A stretch of 10,153 nucleotides of DNA from NCBI RefSeq assembly GCF_020829685.1, contig NZ_JAIVFR010000146.1:1-10153 (forward strand), read 5' to 3'. The stretch comes from Nostoc sp. CHAB 5715. GTDB taxonomy: Bacteria; Cyanobacteriota; Cyanobacteriia; Cyanobacteriales; Nostocaceae. Positions 1 to 7,111 of this stretch are shown piece after piece. The notes under the pieces were generated by a model, which was given only the letters and a program-made list of their open reading frames with translations, had not been told where the DNA came from and ran no database searches. The position numbers and the translations under genes are program-made. Within the stretch, counting starts at the first letter, position 1. Each line of letters begins with the position of its first letter.

Positions 1-825
1 TATCATCCTGATCGTGAAGTTCTCTCATGCTCTGCTTACTCTCTTGGAGTGCTGTCTGCTCCTGTAGTTGAAAAATGGGGGAGTATAGGTGAAGCTGCAA
101 TCGTTGCTATTCCTCACTTGCTACATCTCTTAGATGATCCTATAGCTGATGTGCGTGCTACAGCAGTAGGAGCATTGGGGCAGATAGCATCAGTACCGTG
201 TCTTTTGGAGCCAGTCTTTGATGCAGCACCTAAGATAATTGCATTGCTAGATGATCCGAATTATATTGTACGTTCTAGTGCAGTTTCTGCCGTAAGAAGT
301 AGCAGATCACATGCTCAATCTGTTCTTCTAAAACTTATCCAACTTCTATATGATCCAGAGTGGTCTGTCCGCATGTCCAGTGTTCATACGATTGAGACGT
401 TGGGTAATCTAGCTGCGGACGCTGTTCCACACTTGATACCCTTGCTTGAGGATAATGAACATTTTCTGATTCGTTTCGATGCTGCGACAGTGTTGATCAA
501 GATGGGGGAATCTGGCAAGGTAGCTATTCCTTTTGTCAAGGCTGCTCTAGAAGCAAGTCTTCTAGGAAATGATTTCAGCCGTACTAAGGCTGCAATCTTG
601 TTAAGCCAAATGGGGGAAGAAGAAATCGAGCTAGCAATTCCGCATCTGATTTCTTTACTCAGTACTCCGGTATTCTTTCGCACTTGGGCTGTTAATGCGT
701 TAGGCAATCTAGGGGAGAGAGCTCGCATCGCTATTCCAGATTTGATGCTTCTTCTAGATCATGAAGATGAATACTTGCGAGATGCCGCGAATTCTGCATT
801 ATCGAAAGTATGGTATCAGTCTTGA
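1..825 (+). CDS. HEAT-repeat protein, 5' end outside window
   Basis: The frame is open from the first base, so the gene is cut by the window edge; the ATG at position 49 is probably internal because the residues before it (YHPDREVLSCSAYSLGVL) already form the second helix of a HEAT repeat. About seven helical repeats of 30-40 residues follow, each with an AIPHL-type first helix, a D-D/E turn and a VR..A..ALG-type second helix. The clearest lie near 105-200, 225-310, 325-420, 420-510, 640-720 and 730-815. I see no catalytic motif, membrane segment or signal peptide in the visible part. Such repeats make a curved scaffold that binds proteins; in cyanobacteria they occur as phycobilin-lyase-like proteins and as C-terminal sensor parts of large NACHT/STAND ATPases. 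The missing N-terminus would decide between these. The gene contains no GCGATCGC site. It ends with TGA, 78 bp before the convergent coaX stop. Confidence 0.85.
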   Translation, partial: YHPDREVLSCSAYSLGVLSAPVVEKWGSIGEAAIVAIPHLLHLLDDPIADVRATAVGALGQIASVPCLLEPVFDAAPKIIALLDDPNYIVRSSAVSAVRSSRSHAQSVLLKLIQLLYDPEWSVRMSSVHTIETLGNLAADAVPHLIPLLEDNEHFLIRFDAATVLIKMGESGKVAIPFVKAALEASLLGNDFSRTKAAILLSQMGEEEIELAIPHLISLLSTPVFFRTWAVNALGNLGERARIAIPDLMLLLDHEDEYLRDAANSALSKVWYQS

Positions 826-832
826 GGCGTTG

Positions 833-906
833 TAGCGTTAGTTAGGCATCGTTCATGTACCTATTTTTCGCGGTAGCGTTTGGGAATCCTGTGAACGGTT
901 ACGCTA
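833..906. terminator. Weak inverted-repeat structure between convergent genes
   Basis: TAGCG (833-837) can pair with CGCTA (902-906), and inside it CGTTCA (850-855) pairs with TGAACG (892-897). It fills the gap between the HEAT gene and coaX, which converge. The loop is long and there is no clean T-run after the stem, so a terminator role is only a guess. Confidence 0.2.
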
Positions 907-1881
907 ATCTAAACACATTCCCCAAAAGATTAAATTGGGTTCCACAATTAAATGTGTCGCAATTTCAGGATATAAGGCTTGCAGATAGTTTAGTAATAAA
1001 GTGCGATCGCCCCCTTTAATCGCAATCCTACCATTAGGAAATAATTGCAACCACGCTTCAATAAAATATTTAATTCCAGCTAATATTGTATAAAGCACTC
1101 CACTTTGAATAGCTTCTGTAGTATTGAGAGCAAAACGTGGTGGTAGAGACGAAAAGTTTTGCATTTCTACTAATGGTAATTGTCCTGTTTGTTGACCGAG
1201 AGTTGCAAATTGTAATCCTAATCCCGGCAAAATTGCACCTCCAACTAGACACTGATTAGCATCCGCAGCAGTAAAAGTTAGCGCTGTCCCAGCATCAATT
1301 ACCAACATGGGAAAACCCCAAGTTTTTCCAGCACCCCACAAAGCTAAAGCGCGATCAATTCCTAGTGTGGGATAAACACCTTTTAGCGGTACTTGGTCTA
1401 ATGTAATAACATGAGTATTTGGGTAAGTTTTCCAAATAGCAGTTTGGCTGGGAACTACGGAGGCGACGAGGAGGGGAGGGGGAGATGAGGGAGATGAGGG
1501 AGATGAGGGAGATGGGGGAGATGAGGGGGATGGGGGGGATAAGGTAAAATTTTCTCCACCTGCTCTGTGATCGGGTGGAAAAATTTTCTCTAGTAAATCA
1601 TCTAGAGTTTGAGATTTAGACAACTGTTGTATGACACACTCAGGTAAGTAATCGGTATCCCAAGCTGAGTAAAGCGTTTCGCCAATAAACAACGCCCAAT
1701 GCAGTCGGGAATTCCCAATTTCCAATGCTAGCCAAATTTCCTCTATCTCCCCCATCTCCCTTATCCCCCTCATCTCCCTCATCTCCCCCATCTCCCTTAT
1801 CCCCCTCATCCCCCTCATCTCCCCCATCTCCCTTATCCCCCTCATCTCCCTCATCTCCCCCATCCCCCTCATCCCCCTCAT
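904..1881 (-). CDS. coaX: Type III pantothenate kinase, with tandem-repeat leader and insert
   Basis: It phosphorylates pantothenate in the first step of coenzyme A synthesis, in the cytoplasm. Numbering from the longest start, the ASKHA-fold motifs are EIGNSR (54-59, phosphate loop), [11 protein letters not shown] (174-184), [10 protein letters not shown] (194-203) and GGAILPGL (214-221). The C-terminal part (IKGGD near 288) is intact, and the stop is TAG. Residues 1-43 come from a 9-nt tandem array and read as M-R-G/M-R-E/M-G-E triplets, with ATGs all in one frame. Family members usually begin just before the WLALEIGNS segment, so the ATG at 1755 (283 residues) is a likely true start; the longest frame is given because each array ATG has a purine-rich GGGAG beside it. 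Residues 115-136 are a Ser/Pro insert, encoded by a second, inverted array, just before the conserved ASVVPS strand. The gene is divergent from flv3. Confidence 0.9.
   Translation of the reverse strand: MRGMRGMGEMREMRGIREMGEMRGMRGIREMGEMREMRGIREMGEIEEIWLALEIGNSRLHWALFIGETLYSAWDTDYLPECVIQQLSKSQTLDDLLEKIFPPDHRAGGENFTLSPPSPSSPPSPSSPSSPSSPPPLLVASVVPSQTAIWKTYPNTHVITLDQVPLKGVYPTLGIDRALALWGAGKTWGFPMLVIDAGTALTFTAADANQCLVGGAILPGLGLQFATLGQQTGQLPLVEMQNFSSLPPRFALNTTEAIQSGVLYTILAGIKYFIEAWLQLFPNGRIAIKGGDRTLLLNYLQALYPEIATHLIVEPNLIFWGMCLD
1471..1543. repeat. 9-nt tandem array inside coaX
   Basis: About seven units close to GGGAGATGA on the + strand (variants GGGAGATGG, GGGGGATGG). It encodes the Ser/Pro insert of CoaX on the minus strand. 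It has the same unit as the array at 1743-1895 but in the opposite orientation, so the two are complementary along one transcript. Confidence 0.85.
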
Positions 1882-1895
1882 CTCCCCAATCCCTC
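1743..1895. repeat. 9-nt tandem array over the coaX start
   Basis: Seventeen consecutive 9-nt units on the + strand, of the forms CCATCTCCC, TTATCCCCC, TCATCTCCC and TCATCCCCC, with a degenerate unit at each end. The variants fall in a higher-order order: CCATCTCCC, TTATCCCCC, TCATCTCCC (or TCATCCCCC), TCATCTCCC recurs three times, a 36-bp period. Read on the minus strand, nearly every unit gives an ATG in the coaX frame preceded by GGGAG or GGGGG. Confidence 0.9.
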
Positions 1896-2003
1896 TGCGG
1901 TTTCACACTTTTAACTTTTTTAAGTCAACCATAAATTTTTTAATAAAAATTAACATTCATCCCGTGTAACAATAAACCTAGAGGAACAAATACTCATTGT
2001 GTC

Positions 2004-2010
2004 AAGGAGG
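2004..2010 (+). promoter_or_regulatory. Shine-Dalgarno site that sets the flv3 start
   Basis: AAGGAGG lies 6 nt before the ATG at 2017. An in-frame GTG at 1999 lies before this site and has no such element, so ATG 2017 is preferred. Confidence 0.75.
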
Positions 2011-2016
2011 GGAGTT

Positions 2017-3741
2017 ATGGTAGCGCTCACCGAAAAAACTGAAAAACGGCTCACCATAGAGCAGGTGGAAATCGCTCAAGAGACGACGGCTATTCGCTCT
2101 CTGGATTGGGATCGCGATCGCTTCGATATTGAGTTTGGTCTGCAAAACGGTACCACCTATAACTCGTTTCTCATCCGTGGGGAGCAGACTGCTTTAGTTG
2201 ATACCTCCCACGAAAAGTTTCGTCAACTATACTTCGATACGCTCACCGGACTAATCAAGCCAACAGAGATTGATTATTTGATTATCAGCCACACCGAGCC
2301 AGACCATAGCGGTTTAGTTAAAGATTTGCTGCAAATGGCTCCAGAAATAACCGTTGTCGGTTCTAAAGTGGCGATTCAGTTTCTGGAGGATTTGGTACAT
2401 CAGCCATTTAAACGGCGGATTGTGAAAAATGGCGATCGCTTGGATTTGGGCAATGGTCATGAATTTGAATTCGTGATTGCTCCAAATTTACATTGGCCGG
2501 ATACCATTTTCAGCTTCGACCACAAAACCAAAATTCTCTATACGTGCGATGCCTTTGGGTTGCACTATTGCTCAGATAGCACCTTTGATGAAGACTTAGC
2601 GGCTATCGAAGAAGACTTTCATTACTACTACGATTGCTTGATGGGGCCGAATGCACGGTCAGTTTTATCTGCCCTAAAACGCATGGCGGAATTGAAAACC
2701 ATCGGTATGATTGCCACAGGACACGGGCCATTATTATCTCACAATGTCGAAGAATTAGTTGGACGTTACCGCAGTTGGAGCCAAACGCAAGCCAAGCCAG
2801 AAACAGTGATTGGCATATTTTACGTTTCCGAATACGGATATAGCGATCGCCTAGCTCAAGCAATTGCCAACGGTATCGGTAAAACCGGTGTTGCCGTGGA
2901 AATTGTCGATTTGGGATCGGAAGTCGATTTACAAGAGCTACGGGAACTAGTTAGCCGTTGTGCTGGGCTAATCGTTGGTCTACCTCCAGCTTCTGGGGCT
3001 GGGAACATTCAAGCTGCACTCAGCACAGTTTTAGGATCTGCCAAAGAAAAGCAAGCTATCGGCGTATTTGAAACTGGCGGTGGCGATGATGAACCAATAG
3101 ATCCTTTGCTGAGTAAATTCCGTAATTTGGGTTTGACAACAGTTTTTCCAGCGATTCGGATTAAAGAAACACCTACAGAAAATACTTACAAGCTGTGTGA
3201 AGAAGCGGGTACTGATTTAGGACAATGGGTAACACGCGATCGCAGCATTAAAGCCATGAAATCCCTTGGTGCTGACTTAGATAAAGCATTAGGTAGACTA
3301 AGCGGCGGATTATATATTATTACTGCCAAAAAAAGCGATGTATCCAGTGCGATGTTAGCCTCCTGGGTTGCTCAAGCCAGCTTCAAACCCTTGGGATTTT
3401 CCATTGCAGTAGCCAAAGATCGGGCAATTGAATCACTCATGCAAGTAGGCGATCGCTTTGTTCTCAATGTCTTAGAAGAAGGCAATTTCCAACCACTCAT
3501 GAAGCACTTTTTGAAGCGGTTCGCCCCTGGTGCCGATCGCTTTGAAGGAGTAAGAACCCAAGCAGCCGAAAATGGTGCGCCTATCCTCAACGATGCCCTC
3601 GCCTACATGGAGTGCGAAGTCGTCAGTAGAATGGATTGCGGCGACCATTGGGCAGTATACAGCACCGTCTACGCCGGACGAGTTTCTAAGCCAGAAGCTT
3701 TAACTGCTGTGCATCACCGCAAAGTTGGTAATCATTATTAA
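2017..3741 (+). CDS. flv3: Flavodiiron protein Flv3 type (NAD(P)H:O2 reductase)
   Basis: It is a 574-residue C-type flavodiiron protein, a family that reduces O2 to water with electrons from NAD(P)H or ferredoxin on the acceptor side of photosystem I. Three domains follow in order: a metallo-beta-lactamase-like diiron domain (about 30-250), a flavodoxin-like FMN domain (about 264-405, loop SEYGYSD near 271) and a C-terminal flavin-reductase domain (about 425-574). The diiron ligands are all canonical: H92, E94, D96 and H97 in HTEPDH, H159 in LHWPD, D178 in CDAFG and H236 in ATGHG. This marks the catalytically competent class (Flv3/Flv4). The start is ATG 2017, chosen from the AAGGAGG site. 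The next gene is its Flv1-type partner. In Anabaena 7120 the heterocyst pair is adjacent in the same order (flv3B-flv1B), whereas flv3A and flv1A are not adjacent, so this may be the B pair; that is inference. Five GCGATCGC sites lie within it. Confidence 0.95.
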   Translation: MVALTEKTEKRLTIEQVEIAQETTAIRSLDWDRDRFDIEFGLQNGTTYNSFLIRGEQTALVDTSHEKFRQLYFDTLTGLIKPTEIDYLIISHTEPDHSGLVKDLLQMAPEITVVGSKVAIQFLEDLVHQPFKRRIVKNGDRLDLGNGHEFEFVIAPNLHWPDTIFSFDHKTKILYTCDAFGLHYCSDSTFDEDLAAIEEDFHYYYDCLMGPNARSVLSALKRMAELKTIGMIATGHGPLLSHNVEELVGRYRSWSQTQAKPETVIGIFYVSEYGYSDRLAQAIANGIGKTGVAVEIVDLGSEVDLQELRELVSRCAGLIVGLPPASGAGNIQAALSTVLGSAKEKQAIGVFETGGGDDEPIDPLLSKFRNLGLTTVFPAIRIKETPTENTYKLCEEAGTDLGQWVTRDRSIKAMKSLGADLDKALGRLSGGLYIITAKKSDVSSAMLASWVAQASFKPLGFSIAVAKDRAIESLMQVGDRFVLNVLEEGNFQPLMKHFLKRFAPGADRFEGVRTQAAENGAPILNDALAYMECEVVSRMDCGDHWAVYSTVYAGRVSKPEALTAVHHRKVGNHY

Positions 3742-3930
3742 GATAGGGAGTGGGGAGTAGGGAGTAGGGAGTGGTGTTTCCTACTTATTATTGCCCATTA
3801 CCCTAAAAGTCATTATTAAGATAGGGAGTGGGGAGTAGGGAGTAGGGAGTGGTGTTTCCTAGTTCTTAGTTCCTCATTAACCCAAAAATCATGTCAGAAA
3901 GCATTATTAAAAAAGGGAATAGGGAGTGGT
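3733..3930. repeat. Triplicated spacer repeat carrying the flv3 3' end
   Basis: A 51-bp sequence at 3733-3783 recurs without change at 3811-3861. Each copy starts with CATTATTAA, the last two codons and stop of flv3, and continues through GGGAGTA/GGGAGTG heptamers to GTGTTTCCTA. A third, degraded copy starts at 3902 (CATTATTAA, then GGGAATAGGGAGTGG). Copies are spaced 78 and 91 bp apart. This looks like tandem duplication that began inside the flv3 end. Confidence 0.9.
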
Positions 3931-3943
3931 AATTCCGACTTCT

Positions 3944-3981
3944 TATTCCCTACTCCCCATTCCCTACTCCCTACTCCCTAT
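3944..3981. repeat. Inverted heptamer array abutting the flv1 start
   Basis: Units of CCCTACT/CCCCATT run directly into the flv1 ATG. The array is the reverse complement of the GGGAGTA arrays at 3743-3774 and 3821-3852: 32 nt align with three positions giving G-U pairs and one A-C mismatch. It occupies the place where a ribosome-binding site would be. Confidence 0.85.
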
Positions 3982-5692
3982 GTCAACAAATAAACCCCGT
4001 GATGTTCAAGTTTATCCAATAGCTACAGATACAAGAATACTGCGATCGCGCAGTTGGTCTAGGCTCAGGTTTGAAATTGAATACGCTCTTGCTAAGGGTA
4101 CAACTGCTAATTCTTATTTAATCGAAAGCAATAAAAGTGCCATCATTGACCCTCCAGGGGAAACGTTTACGGAAATTTATTTAAAAGCGTTGCAGCAGCG
4201 TATCCATCTCGAAGAGTTAGATTATGTAATTTTGGGACACGTCAACCCCAACCGCGCTGCAACTTTAAAAGCTTTGTTGAAAATTGCCCCGCAAATCACT
4301 TTTGTTTGTTCTAATCCAGGGGCGATAAATTTACGTGGGGCGCTGGAAAATCCAGATTTGCAAATTATTGTAATGCGGGGCGAAGAAACCCTAGATTTAG
4401 GCAACGGGCATAATTTACAATTTATTCCCACCCCCAATCCCCGCTATGCAGATCAACTTTGCACCTACGATCCGCAAACCGAAATTCTGTACTCAGATAA
4501 GTTATTTGGGGCGCATGTTTGCGGAGATCAGGTATTTGATGAAGGCTGGGAAGTATATAACGAAGATCGGCGCTATTATTTTGATTGCCTCATGGCTCCT
4601 CACGCGCGTCAAGTTGAAACAGCGCTGGATAAACTTGCCGATTTTCCCGTGCGAATGTATGCCACTGGGCACGGGCCTTTGGTACGCTATGGCTTAATCG
4701 AACTGACTAAAGCTTATCGAGAATGGAGTCAACAGCAAACATCTGCTGACTTGACAGTGGCGTTAATTTATGCATCAGCTTATGGGAATACGGCAACATT
4801 AGCCCAAGCGATCGCTCGTGGGATTACAAAAGCTGGCGTTGCTGTAGAATCGATTAACTGCGAATTTACTCAACCAGAAGAAATCCGGGCGGCTGTAGAA
4901 AAAGCCGGTGGTTTCATCATCGGTTCTCCTACCCTTGGCGGTCATGCACCCACACCCGTGCAAACAGCTTTAGGAATTGTGCTATCTACTGCTACTAACA
5001 ATAAACTCGCTAGTGTATTTGGTTCCTTTGGTTGGAGTGGGGAAGCAGTTGATTTAATCGAAGGTAAATTGAAAGATGCTGGCTATCGGTTTGGTTTTGA
5101 TACTATCCGCGTAAAATTCAAACCCAACGATGCCACCTTACAATTGTGTGAAGAAGCTGGAACCGACTTTGCCCAAGCTTTGAAGAAAGCTAGAAAAGTG
5201 CGATCGCCAAGTCTTCCTGCAACAACTGTAGAACAAGCAGTTGGTCGGATTGTGGGTTCTCTTTGTGTTCTTACAGCCAAAGAAGGCGATCGCTCCAGTG
5301 CTATGTTAGCCTCTTGGGTATCTCAAGCTAGCTTTAGTCCCCCTGGTTTAACCATAGCTGTAGCTAAAGACCGCGCAGTAGAAACACTGACGCATACAGG
5401 AAACAAATTTGTCCTCAATATTCTTAAAGAAGGCAATCACTTGGGATTGATGAAGCACTTTCTCAAACCATTCGGCCCAGGACAAGACCGATTTGCTGAT
5501 GTCGCCACCGAAGAAGCTGAAAATGGTTCTCCCATACTTACAAATGCCCTAGCATATCTTGAATGTTCCGTACAAAACCGGATGGAATCTGGCGACCATT
5601 GGCTAGTTTATGCCACTGTCGAGAATGGCAAATTGTTAGATACTGATGGCGTGACAGCTGTGCATCATCGCAAGTCGGCAACTCATTATTAA
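3980..5692 (+). CDS. flv1: Flavodiiron protein Flv1 type, non-canonical diiron site
   Basis: It is 570 residues long with the same three domains as the gene upstream: beta-lactamase-like (about 25-245), flavodoxin-like (about 258-400, loop SAYGNTATLA near 266) and flavin reductase (about 420-570). The metal site is degenerate. HxExDH is replaced by HVNPNR (87-92), the later His by Arg in NPRYAD (155) and the bridging Asp by Lys in SDKLFG (173); only H87 and H231 (ATGHG) remain. That pattern defines the Flv1/Flv2 class, which is known to need a Flv3/Flv4 partner for O2 reduction. I start it at ATG 3980 (MSTNKPRDVQ). A longer frame from GTG 3926 would add a peptide encoded purely by the heptamer array. 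No Shine-Dalgarno sequence precedes 3980, and repeat DNA fills that position. The gap from flv3 is 238 bp, all repeats, so co-transcription is likely but not shown. The gene ends, like flv3, in His-Tyr-stop (CATTATTAA). Confidence 0.95.
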   Translation: MSTNKPRDVQVYPIATDTRILRSRSWSRLRFEIEYALAKGTTANSYLIESNKSAIIDPPGETFTEIYLKALQQRIHLEELDYVILGHVNPNRAATLKALLKIAPQITFVCSNPGAINLRGALENPDLQIIVMRGEETLDLGNGHNLQFIPTPNPRYADQLCTYDPQTEILYSDKLFGAHVCGDQVFDEGWEVYNEDRRYYFDCLMAPHARQVETALDKLADFPVRMYATGHGPLVRYGLIELTKAYREWSQQQTSADLTVALIYASAYGNTATLAQAIARGITKAGVAVESINCEFTQPEEIRAAVEKAGGFIIGSPTLGGHAPTPVQTALGIVLSTATNNKLASVFGSFGWSGEAVDLIEGKLKDAGYRFGFDTIRVKFKPNDATLQLCEEAGTDFAQALKKARKVRSPSLPATTVEQAVGRIVGSLCVLTAKEGDRSSAMLASWVSQASFSPPGLTIAVAKDRAVETLTHTGNKFVLNILKEGNHLGLMKHFLKPFGPGQDRFADVATEEAENGSPILTNALAYLECSVQNRMESGDHWLVYATVENGKLLDTDGVTAVHHRKSATHY

Positions 5693-5758
5693 TTAGGTAT
5701 TGGGGACTGGCTATTAGGAAATTCACCTAGTACAGGTCGGCGGAAATAAACCGTCCAT

Positions 5759-5796
5759 TCAAAATGAACGAAACGCTTACGTTGTATTCATTTTGA
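5759..5796 (+). terminator. Inverted repeat after flv1, possible terminator
   Basis: TCAAAATGAA (5759-5768) and TTCATTTTGA (5787-5796) are perfect reverse complements around an 18-nt loop that contains a smaller AACG/CGTT stem. T-rich heptamers TTTTGAC, TTTTGAC follow to about 5808. It lies between the convergent flv1 and the 5820-6236 gene. The stem is AT-rich, so termination is uncertain. Confidence 0.4.
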
Positions 5797-5819
5797 CTTT
5801 TGACTTTTGCCTTGTGGTA

Positions 5820-6236
5820 CTAGTCTTTAGAATTTTCCACAATCCCCCCACCTGATTCTAATAATTGAAGAGCTTCAGCCTTCGACATAACAGCCGTAGC
5901 AATGAGATCAGATCCTCCGCCCAAACGTGCAAGGACTCTGATAACTTTACCATTCTTATCTTGTATAGTCACAATGTAGCTTTTCGTCATGGTCACGACT
6001 TTAGCCCCAGCTATAACTTCCACTCCCTTGCTTCTTGTCTGAACTATCAGGACTTGCCCCTCCTGCAAAACCTGTCTGTCAATAACCTCATCAGAAACTT
6101 CTGGGTTATGAAGTGCAGAATTTACTGGTTGAAAATCAGAAGATTGAGCTGTAGAAATCTCTATAAGTAGCGCTCCAATAAGAGCAACCATACTTGCCAC
6201 CGGAAGTACGTAGATATTAGAGAGTTTAATTTGCAT
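5820..6236 (-). CDS. Small exported or membrane-anchored protein, unknown function
   Basis: I do not recognise a family. The 138-residue product starts MQIKLSNIYV and has one hydrophobic stretch at about 8-28, followed by EISTAQSS, which resembles a signal-peptidase site after Ala30. The mature part would be about 108 residues, hydrophilic and without cysteines. It has a beta-rich look: GQVLIVQTRSKGVEVIAGAK, then KSYIVTIQDKNGKVIRV near 85-101, then a short Ala/Leu helix (MSKAEALQLLES near 117-128). Upstream of the ATG only a weak AAGG occurs, about 14 nt away. It converges on flv1 and is divergent from the toxin-antitoxin pair. The opposite strand has a shorter open frame with no signal or motif, and the clean signal-peptide pattern favours this strand. 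Confidence 0.65.
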   Translation of the reverse strand: MQIKLSNIYVLPVASMVALIGALLIEISTAQSSDFQPVNSALHNPEVSDEVIDRQVLQEGQVLIVQTRSKGVEVIAGAKVVTMTKSYIVTIQDKNGKVIRVLARLGGGSDLIATAVMSKAEALQLLESGGGIVENSKD

Positions 6237-6249
6237 TGTCTTGTTAGAA

Positions 6250-6274
6250 CCTTACTTTTACAAGTATAGTAAGG
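6250..6274 (-). promoter_or_regulatory. Palindrome and -10-like element upstream of the small exported protein
   Basis: CCTTACT (6250-6256) and AGTAAGG (6268-6274) are inverted repeats around 11 nt. Between them, on the minus strand, lies TATACT (6263-6268), a good -10 match about 27 nt before the start codon. I see no matching -35. It could be a promoter with an overlapping operator. Confidence 0.3.
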
Positions 6275-6459
6275 GTAAACGTCTCATGCTAATAGCACTA
6301 ACATTGATATAGTTACAGTTTCATTGAGTGCAATTACAAGCCAACAAATCCCGGAATGTAGTCCAATAAAAACTGTTGTGGTAAATCTCAACCCCATTAT
6401 TCACCTTACAGATGAGCAGTTTTATCAACTCTGCATAGCTAATCGGATATGATCTGGTC

Positions 6460-6738
6460 ATGGAGTTCGAGTGGGATAAATCAAAAGCAGTGGCAAATTT
6501 GAAGAAGCACGGTGTCAGCTTTGAAGAAGCCAAAACTGTCTTCGGCAATTCTCTGGCAGTCATCTTTGATGATGAAGCGCACTCTAGAGATGAGCAGCGA
6601 GAAATCATTATTGGTCACTCTCAACAAAATCTCTTGCTGTTGATTTCCTTCACTGAGCGTTCTAATATTATTCGTATCATCAGCGCTCGTCTAGCTAATC
6701 GAAAGGAACGTGAAGATTATGAACGAAACGCCTTTTGA
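6460..6738 (+). CDS. brnT: BrnT-family (DUF497) toxin
   Basis: BrnT toxins are small RelE-like ribonucleases that slow growth by cleaving RNA and are held inactive by the antitoxin encoded just downstream. The 92-residue product shows the family pattern from end to end: FEWDKSKAVANLKKHGVSFE at 3-22, an acidic DDEAHSRDEQRE segment at 37-48, the IIIGHS strand at 49-54 and the closing IRIISARLANRKEREDYE at 71-88. Length is typical. The ATG at 6460 fits the family start, but no clear Shine-Dalgarno sequence precedes it. Toxin first, antitoxin second and overlapping is the usual BrnTA order. The usual autoregulation by the complex is expected from family knowledge; I could not identify an operator. 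No GCGATCGC site lies in the pair, which is compatible with a mobile accessory module. Confidence 0.88.
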   Translation: MEFEWDKSKAVANLKKHGVSFEEAKTVFGNSLAVIFDDEAHSRDEQREIIIGHSQQNLLLLISFTERSNIIRIISARLANRKEREDYERNAF

Positions 6739-6961
6739 AAAATCCCAAAATTCTGATGATGAGCTTCAGGCTGAGTATCGCTTCGATTATCAGAAGGCAA
6801 AGCCCAATCGCTTTGCTGCCCGTAGTGGAACGCAACAATTAACAGTTGTGGTATTAGATGAAGATGTGGCTCAGGTTTTCACCACACCAGAATCGGTCAA
6901 CAAAGTGTTAAGGGCGTTGATTAAGTCAATGCCACAAGCAGCAAACGGCGAAACAGCCTAA
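6719..6961 (+). CDS. Antitoxin partner of BrnT
   Basis: Starting at ATG 6719, the 80-residue product overlaps the toxin by 20 nt. AAAGGA at 6702-6707 can serve as its ribosome site, and an in-frame GTG at 6710 lies too close to it. The N-terminal half (about 1-38) is charged and probably extended, suited to wrapping the toxin. The C-terminal half (QLTVVVLDEDVAQVFTTPES at about 44-63, then a helix to 74) has a strand-helix-helix pattern like a ribbon-helix-helix DNA-binding fold. It lacks an obvious match to the standard BrnA C-terminal motif, so I assign it mainly from position and overlap. Translation is probably coupled to brnT. Confidence 0.75.
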   Translation: MNETPFEKSQNSDDELQAEYRFDYQKAKPNRFAARSGTQQLTVVVLDEDVAQVFTTPESVNKVLRALIKSMPQAANGETA

Positions 6962-7111
6962 CAACCTCGTTGCATCGGACAGTTGTAAGCCGTCTTATCA
7001 AAGGTATAGTCAACTCCAGCAAGTAGATGAAAGCAGACTATTTCGAGGAATCGCTTTTTTGTGAGTTGGAGGAGCTTCTACTGAGTACTATTCACTAGTC
7101 AAGTTTTGCAT

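Noticed and set aside
1725..1934. Open frames on both strands through the 9-nt array, rich in Ser/Pro (+) or Gly/Asp (-)
   Set aside because: They are other readings of the repeat and have no domain or start signal.
1999..2016. Upstream GTG start for flv3
   Set aside because: The strong AAGGAGG site lies after it and is correctly spaced for ATG 2017.
3926..3979. GTG start giving Flv1 an extra 18-residue N-terminus
   Set aside because: The added peptide is encoded entirely by the heptamer array and is foreign to the family.
5865..6170. 101-codon frame on + opposite the small exported protein
   Set aside because: No motif, signal or ribosome site; the minus-strand frame has a clean signal peptide.
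6448..6453. TATGAT as a -10 box for brnT
   Set aside because: It is only 6 nt before the start codon and has no -35 at proper spacing; it would need a leaderless transcript.
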